Of a DNA stretch of 64,000 nt, positions 54,919-63,248 are shown piece by piece. The notes under the pieces were generated by a model. That model saw only the letters and a program-made list of their open reading frames with translations, was not told the DNA's origin and searched no databases. Every line of letters starts with the position of its first letter. The first letter of the stretch is position 1. The position numbers and the translations under genes were made by a program. The stretch spans positions 415,871 to 479,870 of the forward strand of contig NZ_JAPZVQ010000002.1 of NCBI RefSeq assembly GCF_027622945.1. Reading direction: 5' to 3'. Source of the DNA: Glycomyces lechevalierae. Lineage in GTDB: Bacteria; Actinomycetota; Actinomycetes; Mycobacteriales; Micromonosporaceae.

Positions 54919-55296
54919 CTAAATCCGGAACACCGAGAGCTCCATGAAGGACCATCTGACGCCCGTGAGGAACGCGTTGGCCCGCAACCGGATCGAATCG
55001 CGCGCTCGGACCGCGCGCTGCGCGATGAGCGAAGGCGCCCCGATGAGGGACGCGAGGATCGTGAGCACCGCCAGGCACATCGCGGTCAGCATCGCCACGC
55101 ACAGCGCGCCCGCGTGCCGGTGCGCGTCGTCCTCATGAGCGTCCGCGCCGGACTCCACGGGCATGGCGGCCTCGACGGCGTGGGAAACGGTGTGGTCCTG
55201 GCAGACGTGCCCGCTGTGGGCGGACGAGTGCATCCACAGCACGCCGAGGGCGATGACGATCATCGCCACTCGCAGACATGCGCGGTACCAGTTCAC
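54919..55296 (-). CDS. DUF6153-like membrane protein
   Basis: A 125-residue protein with an N-terminal helix (ACLRVAMIVIALGVLWMHSS), a His/Asp-rich outer loop (HSGHVCQDHT, DAHEDDAHRHAG) and a second hydrophobic stretch (CVAMLTAMCLAVLTILASLIG). His- and Cys-rich small proteins of this kind occur beside DUF305 and copper genes. GTG at 55296 with GGAGG 12 bases upstream. A CsoR-like site lies 46 bp upstream. Family assignment is tentative. Confidence 0.65.
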   Translation of the reverse strand: MNWYRACLRVAMIVIALGVLWMHSSAHSGHVCQDHTVSHAVEAAMPVESGADAHEDDAHRHAGALCVAMLTAMCLAVLTILASLIGAPSLIAQRAVRARDSIRLRANAFLTGVRWSFMELSVFRI

Positions 55297-55341
55297 TGCG
55301 TCCGCAATCCTCCGACGGCTCGGCGGCCCGCCCTCCGGGAT

Positions 55342-55356
55342 TACCCCCGAGGGGTA
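55342..55356. promoter_or_regulatory. CsoR-like operator 3
   Basis: TACCCC-CGA-GGGGTA, the same arms as operator 1, upstream of the DUF6153-like/DUF305 genes. Three matching sites around four copper genes indicate one regulon. Confidence 0.75.
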
Positions 55357-55522
55357 GGCGCGATTCGCGGACGATCGTAGCGCGCCGGCCGCTCGGCGTC
55401 CCCGGCCCGCTCGGGTTCGGGAGACACCTTCGCGGGGCCGGGAGGACGGGAGCCGTTTCCGGAAATCAAGCACAATGGAATGTTGACGCAGTAGGCTGCC
55501 GAATCTGCCATAGGCTGCCTGC

Positions 55523-57604
55523 ATGTATGCACGAGGAGTGTCCATAAGGGTTTTGGCGATCGCGCTTTCCGTACTGTTGGCCCTGATCGCGAGCATGATG
55601 GTCTTCGACCGGCCCGCCCAGGCGCAGGCGAGCGGGGCGTGGAACGAATGGGCGGACTTCGCGGGCGGCGCCGGCGACTACCGCGCGACGACGACCTTCG
55701 CAACGGGCCCGTTCATCGCGGGCGCCATCGGCTCCAATTCGCGCGGCGGCGGAGTCGGCATCATCTCCGGGGCTTCCACCTGGCTGTCGGCCGGGACGCC
55801 GATCGGCGCGAAGTACGGCGCTTCGAGGAACTCCCCTTATCTCAATCTGCGGCCGCAGGCCGACCGAGCCGACTCCCCCTCGTACACCCGGTACGTCTTC
55901 GACGAGCCCGTGCCGCCGGGCGGCTGGGCGTTCGCCCTGGGCGACATCGACGCCGACCAGGTCGAGGTGGTCGCGAAGGGGCCGGACGGGTCGGCCCTGT
56001 CGGCGGCGCAGCTCGGGTTCCAGGGGACCTTCAACTACTGCGGCTCCGCCTCGGCGGGGGGCCCGGCGTGTTCCGGGGACGGGACCGACCAGCCGACGTG
56101 GAACGCCGCGACGCGGACGCTGACCGGCAACGCCGCGGCCGCCGACACCGACGGCGCGAGCGGCTGGTTCGAGCCGACCGTCGAGGTCCAGTCGCTCACC
56201 TTCGTGTTCACCCGCCGCGCGGGCTTCCCGGTGTACCAGACCTGGTTCGCGTCGCTCGGCTGCGACATCACCGGCGCGGTGACCGACTCGGGCGCGGCGG
56301 CCGAAGGGGTGACGGTCAACCTCATCGACGAGGCCGGGCACGTGCTCGACTCGACCGCGACCGCCGCCGACGGCTCGTACTCGTTCGCCGACTACATGAT
56401 CGGCGGCCGGTACACCGTCGAGGTCATCGCGCCCGACGGGAAGATCGTCGACGGCGCCAAGCGGCAGCAGGTGGACCTGAGCTCGTGCCCGGCCGCCGCG
56501 GCGGACTTCCAGGTGCGGGACATCGTGCCGACCTCGGTGGGCGGCACCGTCTCCACCACCGACGGCGAGGATCTGGGCGGCATCTCCGTGACGCTGCGGC
56601 TCGAGAACGGCGACACCGTCACCACGGTCACCGACTCCAACGGCGACTACCTGTTCGACGACGTTCCCGCCGGCGCCCACGTCATCGTCATCGAGCGCCC
56701 CGCAGGGTACGACTACGAGGGGGTCGAGGAGCGGCCGGTGACCGTCGCGCCCGCCCAGACCACCCCCATCACCGGGCAGGACTTCCTGCTGACCCAGCGC
56801 CCGGACGTGGCAGGGACGGCGACGGCCTGCGGCGAGCCCGTGGGCGGCGTGACGGTGACGCTCACCGGTCCCGGCGGGAGCACCGAGTCCACGGTGACCG
56901 ACGGGTCCGGCGCGCACCGGTTCGCGGGTCTCACGGAGGGCGACTACTCGGTCGAGGCCGATGTGCCCGTCGGGCACACGGCGGTCGGGTCGACGACCCG
57001 GGACGTGACCATCGCCGCCGATGTCGATGTCGAGGACGTCGACTTCGTTTTCTCCAGGCCCACCGCGGTCGTGGGCACCGTGACCGGCCCGGGCGGCGAT
57101 CCGCTGGGCGGGGTCCGGCTCACGGTCACGCCCGAGGGCGACTCGCCCCGGCAGGCGGCCACGGCCGAGGACGGCACGTACAGCGTCGGCGATCTGCCGC
57201 CCGGGACCCACACCGTGGCGATCGCCGCCCCGGCGGGTTACGAGGTCGACGGCGAGGACGAGCGGACCGTGTCCAACACTGGGACCTGCAGCGACGCGGT
57301 CGCGGACTTCGCGCTGGTCGAGGCGGACGAGCCCGGGGACCCGGGCGACGCCGGCACCGGTGACCCCGCGCCCGGCGATTCCGGTCCCGGCGAGCCGGCT
57401 CCGGGTGCCGACCCGGGCGAGGATCCCACCGGCGGTCCCTACGACGGTGAGTACGAGGGTGAGTACATCGGGGACGACCTGCCGGGTACCGGCATGAACC
57501 TGTGGCTCGGGATCGCCGCGGCCGTGTTCCTGCTCGGAGGGGGCGCGGTCATGATCGCGGCGGCGCGGGCGGAGCGGAGTGAGGCGTCCGATCCGCTGTT
57601 CTGA
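55523..57604 (+). CDS. Cell-surface protein with repeated prealbumin-like domains and LPGTG sorting signal
   Basis: A 693-residue secreted protein: signal peptide (VLAIALSVLLALIASMMVF, cleavage near AQA), an N-terminal globular domain (to about 250), then four Carboxypeptidase-regulatory/SdrD-B-like repeats (about 250-600; for example ADGSYSFADYMIGGRYTVEV, SNGDYLFDDVPAGAHVIVI, EDGTYSVGDLPPGTHTVAI), an acidic Pro/Gly linker and LPGTG at 653-657 with a membrane helix and charged tail. It is probably sortase-anchored, with a stalk role. TAGGCT at 55511-55516, 6 bases before ATG 55523, suggests a leaderless start. Confidence 0.82.
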   Translation: MYARGVSIRVLAIALSVLLALIASMMVFDRPAQAQASGAWNEWADFAGGAGDYRATTTFATGPFIAGAIGSNSRGGGVGIISGASTWLSAGTPIGAKYGASRNSPYLNLRPQADRADSPSYTRYVFDEPVPPGGWAFALGDIDADQVEVVAKGPDGSALSAAQLGFQGTFNYCGSASAGGPACSGDGTDQPTWNAATRTLTGNAAAADTDGASGWFEPTVEVQSLTFVFTRRAGFPVYQTWFASLGCDITGAVTDSGAAAEGVTVNLIDEAGHVLDSTATAADGSYSFADYMIGGRYTVEVIAPDGKIVDGAKRQQVDLSSCPAAAADFQVRDIVPTSVGGTVSTTDGEDLGGISVTLRLENGDTVTTVTDSNGDYLFDDVPAGAHVIVIERPAGYDYEGVEERPVTVAPAQTTPITGQDFLLTQRPDVAGTATACGEPVGGVTVTLTGPGGSTESTVTDGSGAHRFAGLTEGDYSVEADVPVGHTAVGSTTRDVTIAADVDVEDVDFVFSRPTAVVGTVTGPGGDPLGGVRLTVTPEGDSPRQAATAEDGTYSVGDLPPGTHTVAIAAPAGYEVDGEDERTVSNTGTCSDAVADFALVEADEPGDPGDAGTGDPAPGDSGPGEPAPGADPGEDPTGGPYDGEYEGEYIGDDLPGTGMNLWLGIAAAVFLLGGGAVMIAAARAERSEASDPLF

Positions 57605-57609
57605 GAGGC

Positions 57610-57700
57610 GTTGAGCGGCAAGGGGAGGGCGGGGGGGGGGGGCCCGCCGCCCCCGGGGGGGGGGGGGGGGCGCGGGGGGCGCGAGGGGCAGGGGGGGGTT
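57610..57700. repeat. Poly-G low-complexity tract
   Basis: Long G runs with a short C run between the two convergent surface-protein genes. Probably partly a misread terminator hairpin; similar to the tract at 35.8 kb. No gene supported. Confidence 0.65.
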
Positions 57701-57786
57701 CGGCGCCCGCTCCGTTGTCCTGCGCGGCGTGCCGCGCCCCGGGGCGGCCGGGCGGGCGGCCCCGCCCTCCCCTGTCGTTCGGAGCG

Positions 57787-59169
57787 TCAGACGCTCGGCC
57801 ATTCGTCCTCGGTGCGGCGGGCGCGGCGGATCATGATCCAGCCGGCCGCGGCGGCGGCGAGGGCGACCGCTGCGAGGGTGCTGTAGAGGATCGCGGAGCC
57901 GCCGGTCACGGGCAGGGCGCTGCCGGTGTACTCGTCGGAGGTGTCGGGGTCGGTCCCGGGGTCGGTCAGTGCTTCGGAACCGCTCGAGCTCGGGTCGGGA
58001 TCCGGGTCTGGATCAGGGTCGGGGTCAGGGCCCGGGTCGGTGCTCGGGTCCGGTTCAGGGGACGGGCCGGGAGGTGTGCCGGTGTTGGTGACCGTGCACC
58101 GGATGTCGTCGCCGACCTTCACGTTCACGACCTGGGAGGTGCCGCCGCCGGAAGGCAGGGACGCGTCGTCCTCGCCGTTGTTCGTGCACACCCAGTCCTG
58201 GGTGTAGGTCGAGAGGTCGGTGGCGCCTTCGGCGGTCTCGGCGAGCGTGTAGTCGCGCCCGCCCGGGGCCGCGAGGACCGTCTGCGACTCGATCTTGCCG
58301 GAGTCGCCGCCGTTCGTGGAGCCCTCGCCGATGACCAGGCCCGACTCGTCCTCGATGGACATGGCGAAGGAGTCGTCGCCGTCGGTCTTGTCGACCACGG
58401 TCTTGTCCATGCCGACCTTCGCGGTGAGGATGCCGAACGCGACGCCCTGCACGGCGTTCGCGGTCCGGTCGAGGAAACTGATCGACGTGGAGACGGGGGC
58501 GACGGAGTAGACGATGATCTCGTCGACCGGGAGTCCTCCCGCGGTGTTGCCGTTGCAGGTGACCGTGGTGGTGCCGATGCCGGTGAACGCGCCGCCGCAC
58601 GCGGGCTGCGCGTCCGGCATGGTCGCCCGAGCGAGCTCCTCGATGGGCTGGTTCGACTCGAACGTCAGGCCCTCTTGGCGGTTGGTGGTCTCGGCGTCGG
58701 CCATCACGATGCCGTAGCCGTCGACGGCGGCGCCGGACGGGCCGGTGACGACCAGGTCCTGGATGACGAGCGTGCCGAGGTCGCCGGACGCACCGGTCCC
58801 GGCGTCCACCTGCTGGTAGAGCGCGGGCTTGCCGGGCGTGCCGGTGTAGACGGTGTTGCCGATCGGGGCTTTGGCGTACGTGGGGAAAGCGGTCGGCTTG
58901 AGCACGCGGTAGCCGTTCACGCCCGGGGTGAACTTGAAGGTGAACGTCATCGTGTAGTCGGGGGTCAGCTCGATCGTCATCGGCTGCCCGGCCGCGCTCA
59001 TCGCGGTCGCCTGGTCGAAGCCGCTCATGTCGATCCAGCAGATCGTGTTGGCGTACGGACCGCCCGAGCCGTACCCGCATCCTGTGGTCTGCGCCGCCGC
59101 CGGAGTCCCGAAGAGGGCCCCGGCGGCGACGAGGGCGAACGCCGTCGCCAGTCTGGCAAAAATCTTCAC
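57787..59169 (-). CDS. CshA-type fibrillar surface protein with LPVTG sorting signal
   Basis: A 460-residue secreted protein. Signal peptide (ARLATAFALVAAGALFGTPAAA), then a CshA/CshB fibrillar-adhesin-like domain beginning GCGYGSGGPYANTICWIDMS, a second domain with TLAETAEGA and CTNNGEDD, a Pro-Asp repeat (DPDPDPDPDPD), then LPVTG at 419-423, a membrane helix and RRARR. It is probably sortase-linked to the wall. GTG at 59169 follows AGGGACT. It converges with the LPGTG protein, so two anchored proteins are neighbours. Confidence 0.82.
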   Translation of the reverse strand: MKIFARLATAFALVAAGALFGTPAAAQTTGCGYGSGGPYANTICWIDMSGFDQATAMSAAGQPMTIELTPDYTMTFTFKFTPGVNGYRVLKPTAFPTYAKAPIGNTVYTGTPGKPALYQQVDAGTGASGDLGTLVIQDLVVTGPSGAAVDGYGIVMADAETTNRQEGLTFESNQPIEELARATMPDAQPACGGAFTGIGTTTVTCNGNTAGGLPVDEIIVYSVAPVSTSISFLDRTANAVQGVAFGILTAKVGMDKTVVDKTDGDDSFAMSIEDESGLVIGEGSTNGGDSGKIESQTVLAAPGGRDYTLAETAEGATDLSTYTQDWVCTNNGEDDASLPSGGGTSQVVNVKVGDDIRCTVTNTGTPPGPSPEPDPSTDPGPDPDPDPDPDPDPSSSGSEALTDPGTDPDTSDEYTGSALPVTGGSAILYSTLAAVALAAAAAGWIMIRRARRTEDEWPSV

Positions 59170-59320
59170 TGTGAAAGTCCCTGCGTGATCGCTGGAGAAA
59201 CTGGAGATACCGGTACGAGCGACATCGACTGTCGCATGTGTCCGATCAGTCCGGCCAGCATAAGGGACTGCGCAGGTCGCAAGCGTCATCTCGGCGTCGT
59301 GCCGAGCGGGAAAACGACGA

Positions 59321-59344
59321 ACGGGCCGCCCGAGGGCGGCCCGT
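59321..59344. terminator. Terminator of the siderophore operon
   Basis: ACGGGCCGCCC at 59321-59331 pairs with GGGCGGCCCGT at 59334-59344, 14 bp beyond the binding-protein stop on the minus strand. Confidence 0.75.
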
Positions 59345-59357
59345 GTCGCGTGGCCGG

Positions 59358-60299
59358 TCAGACCGCGAGGTACTGCTCGAGGTCGTCCAGGATCATGCCG
59401 GCGGCGGTGACGCCGATGCCGGTCATCCAGACCTCGTCGTCGACCTGGTGGGCCTTGCCGTCCTGGACGGCGGGAATGGACTGCCAGAGCTCGCCGCCGG
59501 TGTAGTCGGCGAGCATCGCCTCGCCGTCGGTGCCATACGCGCAGTAGAAGATCACGTCGCCGCCCACGGTGTCGAGCTCCTCGGCGGAGACCTCGCCGAA
59601 GCGCCGGTCCTCGGCGCCGTTCAACTGCTGCAGCTCGGGACGGGCCAGGCCGGTGTCGCCGAGGACGATGCCGGAGAAGGAGTCCGGGCCGTAGAAGCGG
59701 ATCTGGTCGGGCATGAAGCGGACCAGGCTCACCTCGGTGGCGAGGGCGTCGCCGAGGGAGGTGCCGAACTCGGCGGCGCGGGTCTCGTAGTCGGCGAGGA
59801 GCTGCTTCGCCTCCTCGCCCTTGCCGAGGGCGTCGCCGTCGAGGAGGAAGTTCTCCTTCCAGGTGACGCCGACCTGCTCGGTGAACACGGTCGGGGCGAT
59901 CGCGTTCAGCTCGTCGTAGAAGGCCTCCTGGCGGAACTTCGAGCCGAGGATCAGATCCGGCTCCAGGGCCTCGATGGCCTCCAGGTCGGGTTCGGCGGTG
60001 GTGCCCACGACCGCGACGCCGGAGAGGTCGCCGAGGTAGGTCGGCAGCTCGGTCTCGCTCGCGCGGGCCGCGCCGACCGGGGTGACGCCGAGGGAGAGCG
60101 CGGTGTCGATCTTGTCGGTGTCGAGGACGACGACGCGCTGGGGCTCGGCGGGGATCTCGGTGGTGCCCATCGCGTGCGCGATGGAGCGGGTCTCACCTTC
60201 GGCGTCGTTGCGTTCGGCGGCGGGGTCAGAGGTCCCGCAGGCGGCCAGCGCGACCGCGCAGGCCGAGGCGAGGCCGGCGGCCAGGAGTGCTCTTCTCAT
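59358..60299 (-). CDS. Iron-siderophore ABC transporter substrate-binding lipoprotein
   Basis: A 313-residue FepB/FhuD-type receptor. Lipoprotein signal ends ALAACGTS (Cys21). The mature fold shows PQRVVVLDTDKIDTALSLGVTPVG, NLEAI-like PDLEAIEALEPDLILGS and a C-terminal ILDDLEQYL. It captures ferric siderophores for the adjacent permeases. ATG at 60299 has AAAGGA 7-12 bases upstream and lies inside the end of the second permease frame (74-bp overlap). No ATPase gene is in the operon, so a shared one is expected elsewhere. Confidence 0.93.
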   Translation of the reverse strand: MRRALLAAGLASACAVALAACGTSDPAAERNDAEGETRSIAHAMGTTEIPAEPQRVVVLDTDKIDTALSLGVTPVGAARASETELPTYLGDLSGVAVVGTTAEPDLEAIEALEPDLILGSKFRQEAFYDELNAIAPTVFTEQVGVTWKENFLLDGDALGKGEEAKQLLADYETRAAEFGTSLGDALATEVSLVRFMPDQIRFYGPDSFSGIVLGDTGLARPELQQLNGAEDRRFGEVSAEELDTVGGDVIFYCAYGTDGEAMLADYTGGELWQSIPAVQDGKAHQVDDEVWMTGIGVTAAGMILDDLEQYLAV

Positions 60300-61356
60300 T
60301 TCGGGTTCCTTTCGTCAACAGCAGGTAGATGAGGTAGGCGCCGCCGAGCGCGGCGGTGAGGACCCCGGCGGGCATCTGGTAGTCGCCGAAGGCGGTGCGG
60401 CCCAGCCAGTCCGCGAGGACGAGGAGGATGGCGCCGGTGAGGGCGGAGGCGAGGAGCGGCGGGCGGGAGGTGCGGGCGAGGCGGCGGGCGATCTGGGGCG
60501 CGGCGAGGGCGACGAACTCGACGGCGCCGACCTGCGAGACGGCGGCGGAGGCGAGGACGACGCCGAGGACGGCGAGGCCGAGGCGCCGCCCGGTGACGCG
60601 GACGCCGATGCCGGTGGCCGTGGGGTCGTCCAGGTCGGTGGTGTCGAGGGCGCGCTGGGCCCAGACGAGGAAGGGCAGGGCGAGGAGGAGGAAGACGCCG
60701 AGGAATCCGGCCTCGGTCCAGCCGCGCCCGGCGAGGGTGCCGATGAGCCAGATCTGGGCGCGCTGGGCGTCGATGGCGTCCGCGGCGAGCAGGAGGATCT
60801 GCGTTCCGGACTTGAGGAGCACGGCGACGGCGACGCCCGCGAGGACGAAGCGCGGCGCGGAGAGCGAGCCGCGGGCGGCGACCATGAGGACGATCGCGGC
60901 GGCGGCGAGGCCGCCGGTGAGGGCGGCCGGGGCGAGGAGGGCGTATGAAAGGCCGGCGGTGAGCGCGAAAGTGGCGGCGAGGCCGGCGCCGGCGGTGACG
61001 CCGATGATGTCGGGGCTGGCGAGGGGGTTGCGGGCGACGGACTGGATGAGGGCGCCCGCGATGCCGAGGGCGCCCCCGGCGGCGACGGCGAGGACCGTGC
61101 GGGGCAGGCGGAGCACCTCGATGGTGCGGTCATAGCCCGTGGTGCCGGTGAGGGTGGCGATCGTGTCCGCGAAGGTGATGTAGGTGTCGCCCAGGCAGAG
61201 TGCGGCCGTGACGGCCCCGAGGAGGGCGACGAGGAGCAGGACGCACACGGCGGCGCTGCGGCGGTGCATGGTCACGGAGAGGGCGCCGGAGCGGAGGACG
61301 GTGCGGCCGGGGAGGCGCAGCGCGCGGTGCTCGGGCGGCGTTTCGGTGCGGGTCAT
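60226..61356 (-). CDS. FecCD-family siderophore permease, second subunit
   Basis: A 376-residue membrane protein with about ten helices; GALIQSVARNPLASPDIIGVTAGAG-type motif near residue 95 and VEFVALAAPQIARRLAR are family signatures. The frame continues some 25 residues past the usual LIYLLL end into the binding-protein gene. ATG at 61356 overlaps the stop of a 28-codon ORF (ATGA) that itself overlaps the first permease stop; ATG at 61398 is an alternative start. It pairs with the first permease to form the iron-siderophore channel. Confidence 0.9.
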   Translation of the reverse strand: MTRTETPPEHRALRLPGRTVLRSGALSVTMHRRSAAVCVLLLVALLGAVTAALCLGDTYITFADTIATLTGTTGYDRTIEVLRLPRTVLAVAAGGALGIAGALIQSVARNPLASPDIIGVTAGAGLAATFALTAGLSYALLAPAALTGGLAAAAIVLMVAARGSLSAPRFVLAGVAVAVLLKSGTQILLLAADAIDAQRAQIWLIGTLAGRGWTEAGFLGVFLLLALPFLVWAQRALDTTDLDDPTATGIGVRVTGRRLGLAVLGVVLASAAVSQVGAVEFVALAAPQIARRLARTSRPPLLASALTGAILLVLADWLGRTAFGDYQMPAGVLTAALGGAYLIYLLLTKGTRNEKSTPGRRPRLGLRGRAGRLRDL

Positions 61357-61439
61357 CGGGACACCGCAGGGGCGGGGGTGAGCGCGACGCGTTTGCATCG
61401 CTTCGAGAGGCGGGAGGGCGTGTTGTCGTTGTGGGTCAT
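61353..61439 (-). CDS. 28-residue ORF linking the two permease genes
   Basis: MTHNDNTPSRLSKRCKRVAL... then eight more residues and TGA. Its ATG overlaps the stop of permease one (ATGA), and its stop overlaps the ATG of permease two (ATGA). The basic, hydrophilic peptide resembles no family. The exact double overlap suggests it is translated and couples the two permeases, or is what is left of an older permease N terminus. Confidence 0.5.
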   Translation of the reverse strand: MTHNDNTPSRLSKRCKRVALTPAPAVSR

Positions 61440-62512
61440 GCGGTCACGGTCCTTGCGCGCCTTACCAAGGCGATGAGGAGTGGGGCGCCCAGACATGCGC
61501 AGATGATGCCCGCCGGGGCTTCGCCGGGGACGATGACGCGGCCGATGACGTCGGCGGTGAGCAGCATGCAGGGGCCGAGCATGAGGCTCAGGGCGATCTG
61601 GGCGCGGTGGGTCGCGCCGACGGCCCAGCGGGCGAGGTGCGGGATGGCGAGGCCGATGAAGCCGATCGGCCCGGCGGCGGCGACGGCAGCGCCCGTGAGG
61701 AGCGCGACCGTGATCGCGGCGGCGGCGCGGGTGAGGCCGACGCGGTGGCCGAGCCCGGCGGCGGCCTCGTGCCCGAGCTGCAGGCCGTCGAGGCTGCGGG
61801 CGGCCAGGAGCGCGAGTGCGATGCCGCCCAGGAGGAACGGGGCCATGCCCCAGGCGACCTCGGCGTCGCGTCCGGCGAGGGAGCCAACGGCCCAGAAGCG
61901 GTACTGGTCGAAGGAGTGCACGTCCGTGGCGAGCACCGCGTAGACCATCGCGGAGAGGCTCGCGTCGAGCGCGGCGCCGCAGAGCGCGTACGTGACCGTG
62001 CCGCCGCCGGTGTTCCGGGCGGCGACCGTGGAGACCGCGTAGCCCACGAGCCCGGCGGCGAGGGCCCCGGCGATGCCGAGCCACACGTACTGGCCGATGC
62101 CGGTGAGGCCCAGGACGCTGAGGCCGATGACGACGCCGAGGCTGGCGCCGGCGGCGACGCCGAAGATGCGCGGGTCGGCGAGGGGGTTGCGGGTGAGGGT
62201 CTGCATGAGGACGCCGGCGACGGCGAGGCCGGCTCCGGCGAGGAGGCCGACGGCGGTGCGGGGCACGCGCTGGTCCCAGACGACGGCGGCCGCGATGGGG
62301 TCGGCGTGGGTGAGGCCGTGCCAGACTTCGACGGGGGTGAGGTCGCGGGCGCCGATCGCGAGCGAGGCGATCACGATGAGGCCCAAGGCGATCGCGGCGG
62401 CGGCGATGGTGAGGGCGCGCCCGCGCGCGGTCCGGGCGGGTCGCGGTCTTGAGAGGCGCGGTCTTGAGAGGCGCGGTCTCGAGAGGTGCAGACGGGCGGC
62501 GGGGAAGGGCAC
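61436..62512 (-). CDS. FecCD-family siderophore permease, first subunit
   Basis: A 358-residue membrane protein with family motifs VLMQTLTRNPLADPRIFGV near 105, WAVGSLAGRD and AAAGPIGFIGLAIPHLARW. About ten helices. The N terminus has a 5-residue repeat (LSRPR three times) from three 15-bp DNA repeats. GTG at 62512 sits 11 bp downstream of an iron box. First gene of the operon; with the second permease and the binding protein it imports ferric siderophores. Confidence 0.92.
   Translation of the reverse strand: MPFPAARLHLSRPRLSRPRLSRPRPARTARGRALTIAAAAIALGLIVIASLAIGARDLTPVEVWHGLTHADPIAAAVVWDQRVPRTAVGLLAGAGLAVAGVLMQTLTRNPLADPRIFGVAAGASLGVVIGLSVLGLTGIGQYVWLGIAGALAAGLVGYAVSTVAARNTGGGTVTYALCGAALDASLSAMVYAVLATDVHSFDQYRFWAVGSLAGRDAEVAWGMAPFLLGGIALALLAARSLDGLQLGHEAAAGLGHRVGLTRAAAAITVALLTGAAVAAAGPIGFIGLAIPHLARWAVGATHRAQIALSLMLGPCMLLTADVIGRVIVPGEAPAGIICACLGAPLLIALVRRARTVTA
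62442..62486. repeat. Three 15-bp tandem repeats in a permease N terminus
   Basis: CGCGGTCTTGAGAGG at 62442-62456 and 62457-62471, and CGCGGTCTCGAGAGG at 62472-62486. In frame, each adds five residues (LSRPR) ahead of the first membrane helix. Confidence 0.85.
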
Positions 62513-62522
62513 GCCCTAGAGC

Positions 62523-62541
62523 ATAGGGGAGCCTAACCTAA
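62523..62541. promoter_or_regulatory. DtxR/IdeR-type iron box
   Basis: On the minus strand the 19 bases read TTAGGTTAGGCTCCCCTAT, matching the IdeR/DmdR consensus (TTAGGTTAGSCTAACCTAA) at 16 of 19 positions by eye. TAGGCT inside it can serve as the -10, so iron-loaded repressor would block the siderophore operon. Confidence 0.85.
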
Positions 62542-62590
62542 TGGGAAAACGTCGTGTGCGGAATGTGATGTGCGCTCTCGAAGGCGCAGG

Positions 62591-63001
62591 TCATTCGGGG
62601 TAGCGGATGCCGGCGGCGACGGCTTTGACCGCTTCGAAGCCCTTGCGCTCGAACGGGTCGCGGACCTCGACGGCGAGGCCCGGTTCGATGAGGCGGGCGA
62701 TCTCACGCTCGCTCGCGAAGCCGTCGTCGCCGAAGTCGTTCGGGATCCAGTCGTCGCCGCGCTCGTGGTACTCGACCAGGAACTCCTTGAGCGCCTTGAG
62801 GTCCTTGAGCCGGGGCGCTCGCATGACCTGCACCTGGAGGTCCACGCGCCAGGAACCGGGCTCGACCTCGGTCTCCCACACGCGCTGCGTGCAGTCGACG
62901 CCCTCCCACTCGGTCACGAAATCCGAAGGCGTGCCGAGGTCTTCGGGCAGGTACGTGAGGGCGAGGCCGTCCAGGCGCGATTCAGTGCCGCTGATCGTCA
63001 T
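62591..63001 (-). CDS. Hypothetical cytoplasmic protein
   Basis: A 136-residue acidic protein without signal or membrane segment. It has GSWRVDLQVQVMRAPRLKDL in the centre and VRDPFERKGFEAVKAVAAG near the end. I do not recognise the family. ATG at 63001; no strong ribosome binding site noted. It lies on the same strand as the siderophore operon, ahead of it and separated by the iron box, so it is not obviously part of that operon. Confidence 0.7.
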   Translation of the reverse strand: MTISGTESRLDGLALTYLPEDLGTPSDFVTEWEGVDCTQRVWETEVEPGSWRVDLQVQVMRAPRLKDLKALKEFLVEYHERGDDWIPNDFGDDGFASEREIARLIEPGLAVEVRDPFERKGFEAVKAVAAGIRYPE

Positions 63002-63248
63002 GCCGCGATCGTACCCATCTGCCTCCGTGGGAAACCGGACTTGGCGACACACAAGCCGCATGCGCCTGGATGTCCACATCGGGATGATTTCGTAAGTTTG
63101 CAGTGTCCTGTGGGTAAAAGATTGTCTTCGCCCCTTGCGCGGCAATGACATCCCATGATTCGATGATTCACGAGTGAACAACGCATTCACGTGCGCCGTT
63201 CCCGCCCGTCCCCCTGAATCCGCCGGTCACTCCCCCACAGGAGCCTCC

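Noticed and set aside
50928..55300. Copper cluster as a genomic island inserted at tRNA-Glu
   Set aside because: No integrase, no repeated tRNA end and no clear composition change were seen.
55466..57802. Long minus-strand frame opposite the LPGTG protein
   Set aside because: The plus-strand product has a signal peptide, repeats and sorting signal; the other frame is Arg/Gly/Pro noise.
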